In this document: piece by piece, positions 57,573-64,000 of the stretch | Position numbering within the stretch: the stretch's first letter is position 1 | Layout: each line of letters opens with the position of its first letter | From: Polyangium fumosum | Lineage (GTDB): Bacteria > Myxococcota_A > Polyangia > Polyangiales > Polyangiaceae | Assembly: GCF_005144585.1 (NCBI RefSeq) | Contig: NZ_SSMQ01000007.1 | Span: 1-64,000 of the forward strand | Length of the DNA stretch: 64,000 nt | Direction: 5' to 3' | Notes under the pieces: model-generated | What the model was told of the DNA's origin: nothing | Seen by the model: only the letters and a program-made list of their open reading frames with translations | Databases searched by the model: none | Translations under genes and position numbers: made by a program

Positions 57573-58283
57573 ATGCGTATTTCGCAGATGCTGTTTGCCG
57601 CCGTGTCGATCGTCGTCTCGGCTTCGCTCTTCACGACCGCATGCGACGCACCCGGGGGCGCGGGGGACACGAAGGGCCCCTCCCGCGGCGCCGCGGAGGC
57701 GACGTTCGTCTTCGCCGGCAAGCGTGGTTCGACGGGCCAAGCGTCGCGTTCGGTCGGACCGGACGGCACCGAGAAGCTGCACGGCGAGACGCGCCTCATG
57801 CTGGCGAGCGGGGCCGAACGGCAGGTGATCGAGGACGTGACGCTCGATGCGCGGGGTCGCATCGTGGCCGCGGAGATCACGACGACGAGCAGCACGCCGA
57901 ACGAGCCGCCGGTGCGGCTGCGGCTCGCGCCTTCGGAGGGGCTCGTGCGGATCGTGTCGGGCTCTACCGAGACGAGCTTCCGCGTGCCGGCCGACGCGCC
58001 GTGGGTCTACACGGCCCTGCCGGCGGCTCTCCCCGCGACGCCAATCGCGGCGTGGATCGCGAAGCGCGGGGCTGACACGGCGCCGTGGCTGCGCGTGGTC
58101 TCGGCGAGCGAAGCGCGGAGCTTCCTCGCGCCGCTCGATCAAGTCGTCGTGCGAACGGAGACGGGCACGACGGTGGTGCTCGGGCAAGACGCGGCGGACA
58201 CGGACGCGGTGTTCGTGCGGGACCTGCGCCTCTCCAGCGGCGAGTCGATCACGCGGACGAACGGGCCTGCGCTCGTGTTGTGA
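57573..58283 (+). CDS. Lipoprotein of unknown function
   Basis: 236 residues with a lipoprotein signal (LFTTAC) and a Gly-rich start. The rest is a beta-rich domain (QVIEDVTLDARGRIVAAEIT, RLRLAPSEGLVRIVSG) with no cysteines beyond the anchor. No family is recognised. It is 69 bases after the kinase-TPR gene on the same strand, so it may be part of the same signalling locus. A short hairpin (58298-58315) follows the stop. Confidence 0.7.
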   Translation: MRISQMLFAAVSIVVSASLFTTACDAPGGAGDTKGPSRGAAEATFVFAGKRGSTGQASRSVGPDGTEKLHGETRLMLASGAERQVIEDVTLDARGRIVAAEITTTSSTPNEPPVRLRLAPSEGLVRIVSGSTETSFRVPADAPWVYTALPAALPATPIAAWIAKRGADTAPWLRVVSASEARSFLAPLDQVVVRTETGTTVVLGQDAADTDAVFVRDLRLSSGESITRTNGPALVL

Positions 58284-58725
58284 AGCGCTTCCACGAGCGC
58301 TCGCTCCGGCGAGCGGCCGCATGCGGAAGAGGTCGTCGCGCCCGCCGACGCGGACCCCTTGGTCCTCCAAGCAACGCATCGACACGCGCTCGGGTTCGTG
58401 GGGCCGGCGGTTCCAACAGGACAACCTCGACCCCACGACGAGGCCTCGATGGGCTCGTCCGTACGGTGCCGCAGCGCGTCTCGCCCCTTCTCGTCTGCTC
58501 GTGGGTGCGCGGAAGCCATGCGGCCCTCCGCTGACCTCGCTTCCCCGCGACAGGCGTAATCCAAACCACGTCAACGACGTCAAAAAACTTCGATCATGCC
58601 CCCGTGGAGGCAGGCTCGTCACGGGGTTCCAGGGGCTCGGGGGCCCTTTCGCGCGCGCTCGACACGTTCGGGCAAATTTTTGGCGGAAAGGTCGCCGGTC
58701 TGCATGTAGACTCCGTCCCCTCAAC
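58284..58725. other. Intergenic region with hairpin
   Basis: 442 bases without a supported gene. A hairpin with arms CGCTCGC (58298-58304) and GCGAGCG (58309-58315) sits 14 bases after the preceding stop and may act as a terminator. The rest is open in some frames but composition is arginine-rich and no domain is present. A promoter for the wHTH gene is expected near its 3' end. Confidence 0.4.
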
Positions 58726-59265
58726 ATGCCGACCGCTCGTCGTCGCCTCGAAAGCAAAGACATTCCGCAAGCAGACAGCCTCGAAAACGTCCGCCGCATC
58801 ATCGATGCGGTCGCCGATGGCTCGAAAACGAAGGCTGACGTCTCCGACCGCACCGGGATCAACCCCCGCCACGTGCTCTACGGACTCCACACCGCTCGGG
58901 TGCTCGGGTTCCTCGCGGAGGAAGAGGGCGGCGGGTTCGGGACCACCGAGCTCGGCAAGGCGCTCGGCAATGCCGCGGCCGGGAGCGCCGAGGAGCGCGA
59001 GGCGTTCCGCAAGTCGATCCAGGACAGCGATATCATCGGCGCGATCGCCCCCGGGATCCTCTCCGACAAGCCGCCCGCGCAGGACGCGATCACGAAGCAG
59101 ATCGTGAAGCTCAGCGGGCTCTCGGATTCGACCGCGGGCCGCCGCGCGCAGACGTTGATCTCGTGGCGCACGCAGATCCTGTCGCAGCTCGGGACGGGCG
59201 TCGTGCCGAGCGCGGATGACGCCGCCGACGAGAGCGAAGACGACGAGACGGTGGCCCAGGCCTGA
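58726..59265 (+). CDS. Winged-helix DNA-binding-like protein
   Basis: 179 residues. Residues 20-75 look like a winged helix: LENVRRIIDAVADGSKTKAD, NPRHVLYGLHTARVLGFL and EGGGFGTTELGKALG. A second helical part (AFRKSIQDSDIIGAIAPGIL, STAGRRAQTLISWRTQILSQ) follows, then an acidic tail. The order resembles N-terminal domains of some restriction- or defence-associated proteins (DUF7226-like), but the resemblance is from memory. The gene ends with a terminator and lies 264 bases upstream of the kinase-ODP gene. Stand-alone, so a regulator is the best guess. Confidence 0.6.
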   Translation: MPTARRRLESKDIPQADSLENVRRIIDAVADGSKTKADVSDRTGINPRHVLYGLHTARVLGFLAEEEGGGFGTTELGKALGNAAAGSAEEREAFRKSIQDSDIIGAIAPGILSDKPPAQDAITKQIVKLSGLSDSTAGRRAQTLISWRTQILSQLGTGVVPSADDAADESEDDETVAQA

Positions 59266-59281
59266 TCGGACCCCTCACGCG

Positions 59282-59315
59282 CGCGCCCACCTCCGGTCAC
59301 GGGGTGGGCGCGTTT
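59282..59315 (+). terminator. Intrinsic terminator after the wHTH gene
   Basis: CGCGCCCACC (59282-59291) pairs with GGTGGGCGCG (59303-59312) around an 11-base loop and is followed by TTT. The short U run and the 10-pair G/C stem support termination of the wHTH transcript, so the downstream kinase-ODP gene probably has its own promoter. Confidence 0.75.
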
Positions 59316-59381
59316 GCCATCCATGGTCCGACGACACGCGCCCCCAGGTCGTCCTCCCCTCGACGCAATTTGTGCGCTCCT

Positions 59382-59402
59382 CATTGACGAGAAACGTCAA
59401 TG
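59382..59402 (+). promoter_or_regulatory. Perfect palindrome upstream of the kinase-ODP gene
   Basis: CATTGACG (59382-59389) and CGTCAATG (59395-59402) form a perfect 8-base inverted repeat with a 5-base spacer, about 130 bases before the kinase-ODP start. The half-site TTGACG is also close to a -35 hexamer. It could be an operator for a dimeric regulator. The core has the TTGA-x-TCAA look of CRP/FNR-type sites but with a different spacing, so no regulator is named. Confidence 0.5.
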
Positions 59403-59529
59403 GTGTGACGTGCCATTGCGTTCGTTATCGTTTCGCCCGGCGCGTACGCCCGTGCTACCCTAGCTTTCACTGGACTCCGGTGCTTTCCGCAATGCCGGAC
59501 GCGGAGGGTCCCTTGGTGGAAACGAGCGC

Positions 59530-61818
<2,289 letters not shown>

Positions 61819-61821
61819 GGT

Positions 61822-62892
61822 TCAGCCCTCGCTCGGCGGGCTCGCGGGGATCGAGGGCCTCGCGCTCGGTCGCGGCGCCAAGAGCTCGCTCGCTTCCGGG
61901 TGAAAACACGCCACGCGGTGGTGGCTGCCGGGCACGATCTCCGTGAGGTCCGGCGCTTCGACGTCGCAACGCCCCTTCTCGGCTTTCTGGCAACGCGACT
62001 GGAACACGCACCCGCGCGGCGGTTCGAGCGGGCCGGGCGGTTCGCCCCAGAGCACGCGCCGCGGCCGCGGATCGCCGTCCTCGCGCGGCAGCGCTCCGAA
62101 GAGCGCCCGCGTGTACGGATGCAGCCGCCGCTCGGCGACCTCGCGCGCCGGCCCCATCTCCACGATGCGGCCGAGGTACATCACCGCGATGCGATGGCTC
62201 ATGTAGCCGACCACGCGCAGGTCGTGCGAGATGAACAGGTAGCTCACGGACAGCTCGTCCTGCAGCCGCTCGAGCAGGTTCAGGATCTGCGCCTGCACCG
62301 ACACGTCGAGCGCGCTCGTAGGCTCGTCGCAGACCACGAAGTCGGGCCGCACCGCGAGAGCCCGCGCGATCGCGATGCGCTGCCGCTGCCCGCCCGAGAA
62401 CTCGTTCGGGTACCGATCGAGCGCCTCGGGGCCGAGCCCGACCTTCGCGACCATCTCCTCCACGGTCTCGCTCGCCTCGCGTGAGGTCTTCGCGAGCCGA
62501 AGCGCCGCGATCCCTTCGCCGACGATCTCGCGCACCGTCATGCGCGGGTTCAGCGACGAGTACGGGTCTTGAAAGACGATCTGCATGCGCCGGCGCAGCG
62601 GCCGGATCGCTCGCTCGGAGAGGCGCGTGATGTCTTGCCCGTCGAACACGATGCGCCCGAGCGTGGGCTCGACGAGGCGCAGCACCGTGCGCCCGAGCGT
62701 GCTCTTGCCGCAGCCCGACTCGCCGACGAGCCCCAGCGTCTCGCCCGGCCGGATGTAGAAGCTCACGCCGTCGACCGCGTGCAAGAACTTCGGCGCGCGA
62801 AAGAACCCCTGCCGCACGGGGTAGAGCACCGAGAGCTTCTCGACCTGGAGCAGCGGTTTGCCCGAGCGAGGTTTGTCCGGTCCGCCGCTCAT
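61822..62892 (-). CDS. Oligopeptide/dipeptide ABC transporter ATP-binding protein (OppF/DppF-like)
   Basis: 356 residues from ATG 62892. The Walker A is GESGCGKST and the Q-loop part reads [13 protein letters not shown]. The signature is [16 protein letters not shown], the Walker [14 protein letters not shown], and the C-terminal OppC-type motif ([19 protein letters not shown]) is as in oligopeptide transporters. It overlaps the upstream ATPase gene (ATGA), so OppD-F are coupled and work as a heterodimer with permeases that should lie outside the window. The stop is 3 bases from the stop of the convergent kinase-ODP gene. Confidence 0.92.
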   Translation of the reverse strand: MSGGPDKPRSGKPLLQVEKLSVLYPVRQGFFRAPKFLHAVDGVSFYIRPGETLGLVGESGCGKSTLGRTVLRLVEPTLGRIVFDGQDITRLSERAIRPLRRRMQIVFQDPYSSLNPRMTVREIVGEGIAALRLAKTSREASETVEEMVAKVGLGPEALDRYPNEFSGGQRQRIAIARALAVRPDFVVCDEPTSALDVSVQAQILNLLERLQDELSVSYLFISHDLRVVGYMSHRIAVMYLGRIVEMGPAREVAERRLHPYTRALFGALPREDGDPRPRRVLWGEPPGPLEPPRGCVFQSRCQKAEKGRCDVEAPDLTEIVPGSHHRVACFHPEASELLAPRPSARPSIPASPPSEG

Positions 62893-63893
62893 GCCGCGCC
62901 TCCTTGCAGGAAACACCGGACCACGTCGCGCCCGCCCTCGGCCTCGAAGAGCGGCGGCGCCTCCTCGCGGCACCGATCCATCACCTCGGGGCAACGCGGC
63001 GCGAACGCGCATCCGCCCGGCGAACGCCGCGGATCCGGCAGCGAGCCTTCGAGCGTCGGCAGCGCCTTCCGTTTCTCCCCGCGCGTCCGGAACGAGCCCG
63101 CGGGCGGCACGCTGCGCACGAGCGCCTGCGTGTACGGGTGCCGCGGCGACGCGAGCACCCGCGAAGGCGGCCCCGTCTCCACCACCTTCCCCGCGTAGAG
63201 CACCACGAGTTCGTGCGCGATCTCCGCGACGAACGGCAGATCGTGGGTGATCACGAGCAAGCTCATCCCGAGCTCGCGCGCTTGATCGGCGAGCAGCGCC
63301 ATGATCTGCGCTCGCAAGGCCATGTCGAGCGCGCTCGTGGGTTCGTCCGCGACGAGCAGGCGCGGCGGCGCGGCGAGCGCCATCGCGAGCAGCACGCGCT
63401 GCCGCATGCCTCCGCTGAGCTCGTGCGGGTAGCTGTCGAAGCGCTCGTCGGGCCGGGGAAACCCCACGCGGTGGAGCAGCGCGAGCGCGCGTGCCCGCGC
63501 CTCCTTGCGGGACATGCGCTCGTGCAGGCGGATCGCCTCCATGATCTGCGCGCCCACCGAGTAGACCGGCGTGAGCGCCGTCAGCGGCTCCTGGAACACC
63601 ATCCCGATCTTGCCGCCGCGCACCTGCCGCATCGCGCGCTCCGGCAGCGTGAGCAGGTCCTCGCCCTGAAACACGATCGCGCCGCGATCGATACGCGCGC
63701 TCGGCGTCGGCAAGAGCCGCAGGATCGACAGCGCCGTCACGGTCTTCCCGCAGCCCGACTCGCCCACGAGCCCCACGGTCTTGCCTTGCGGCACGTCGAA
63801 CGAGACGCCGTCGAGCGCCTTCACGCTTGTCCCCTCGGCGGTCGCGAACGAGACAGCGAGATCGCGGACCGAGAGCAGCGGCGGGCTCGTCAC
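62889..63893 (-). CDS. Oligopeptide/dipeptide ABC transporter ATP-binding protein (OppD/DppD-like)
   Basis: 334 residues from GTG 63893. Walker A GESGCGKTVTALSILRLLP, Q-loop GMVFQEPLTALTPVYSVG, signature ELSGGMRQRVLLAMALAA, Walker [20 protein letters not shown], and the C-terminal Cys motif (PGGCAFAPRCPEVMDRC) are in place. It overlaps the upstream gene (GTGA) and the downstream OppF-like gene (ATGA), showing a tightly coupled operon for peptide uptake or export. Transporters of this kind take up peptides from prey in predatory bacteria, but the substrate cannot be told here. Confidence 0.92.
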   Translation of the reverse strand: MTSPPLLSVRDLAVSFATAEGTSVKALDGVSFDVPQGKTVGLVGESGCGKTVTALSILRLLPTPSARIDRGAIVFQGEDLLTLPERAMRQVRGGKIGMVFQEPLTALTPVYSVGAQIMEAIRLHERMSRKEARARALALLHRVGFPRPDERFDSYPHELSGGMRQRVLLAMALAAPPRLLVADEPTSALDMALRAQIMALLADQARELGMSLLVITHDLPFVAEIAHELVVLYAGKVVETGPPSRVLASPRHPYTQALVRSVPPAGSFRTRGEKRKALPTLEGSLPDPRRSPGGCAFAPRCPEVMDRCREEAPPLFEAEGGRDVVRCFLQGGAA

Positions 63894-64000
63894 CGGACGT
63901 AGACCTCGAGGCGCGGCCCCCGCTTCTCCACCACGCCGAGGGAAAACGTGACCCCGCGCGGATCGTTCGGATCGGCCATCACCGCGAGCCCGTGCTCCTC
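63890..64000 (-). CDS. C-terminal end of the gene upstream of oppD (partial)
   Basis: On the minus strand a frame enters from the window edge and stops with TGA at 63890-63892, overlapping the oppD start (GTGA). It gives 36 residues: VMADPNDPRGVTFSLGVVEK and VYVR at the end, with a strand-like pattern. The overlap indicates the same operon, where a substrate-binding protein or permease would normally be expected, but the tail does not look like a permease. Not recognised. Confidence 0.6.
   Translation of the reverse strand, partial: EEHGLAVMADPNDPRGVTFSLGVVEKRGPRLEVYVR

Overview
The window is about 70 percent G+C and densely coded on both strands. It carries several Hanks-type Ser/Thr kinases, several sigma-70-family genes, an FHA-coupled sigma-54 activator, many large lipoproteins and TPR proteins, and secreted Cys-rich or beta-propeller-like proteins. 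Together these suggest a myxobacterium, most likely Polyangiales (Sorangium/Polyangium type). That is inference from gene style; there is no rRNA or marker gene to prove it.

Layout. 1-9.4 kb: the end of a Pro/Ala-rich gene, a CHASE3-like sensor kinase, an overlapping pair of an XRE-ImmA/IrrE metallopeptidase and a C39-like cysteine peptidase, a DUF3160 lipoprotein, a sigma factor with a membrane protein, and a Uma2-like remnant. 9.5-19.4 kb: a lipoprotein of 18 cystine-knot-like modules, a STAS-like protein, an MepA peptidase overlapping an orphan beta-class DNA methyltransferase, an RCC1 lipoprotein with a TPR protein, a YkuD-like protein and an SRPBCC protein. 19.4-34.9 kb: a decayed molybdopterin nitrate reductase gene, a sigma/anti-sigma/bactofilin-like operon, a VIT-vWA-AgmX-TPR lipoprotein, an atypical kinase coupled to an FHA-sigma54 activator, an NmrA-like reductase, an HTH-citrate-synthase-like protein behind three 25-bp palindromic repeats, an ECF sigma factor, and a small protein resembling Firmicutes spore-surface proteins.

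34.6-50.5 kb: a propeller-like lipoprotein, a Lys-rich exported protein, a neutral-ceramidase-like lipoprotein, a TPR protein, a subtilase with a PA domain, a three-gene sensory operon (RsbR-like response regulator, PhnD-like binding protein, histidine kinase) in which two genes carry disabling lesions, a thiolase and an amine oxidase. 50.5-64 kb: a STAS-like protein facing a kinase that seems to carry a related domain, argG, a sigma factor divergent from a kinase-TPR protein, a wHTH gene, a kinase fused to a di-iron metallo-beta-lactamase (ODP/flavodiiron-like) domain, and oligopeptide ABC transporter ATPases.

The most unusual items are three. The first is the Ser/Thr kinase-ODP fusion at 59530-61818, a candidate O2/NO-responsive kinase with a full set of metal ligands. 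The second is a 115-bp three-hairpin 3' element that begins at a TAG stop codon and occurs twice (6754-6868 and 53872-53987), with compensatory base-pair changes. The third is the HTH-ImmA plus C39-like peptidase pair at 2066-3954. Most genes are intact, so the clustered lesions in the nitrate reductase and the sensory operon stand out; raw reads are needed to tell decay from assembly error.
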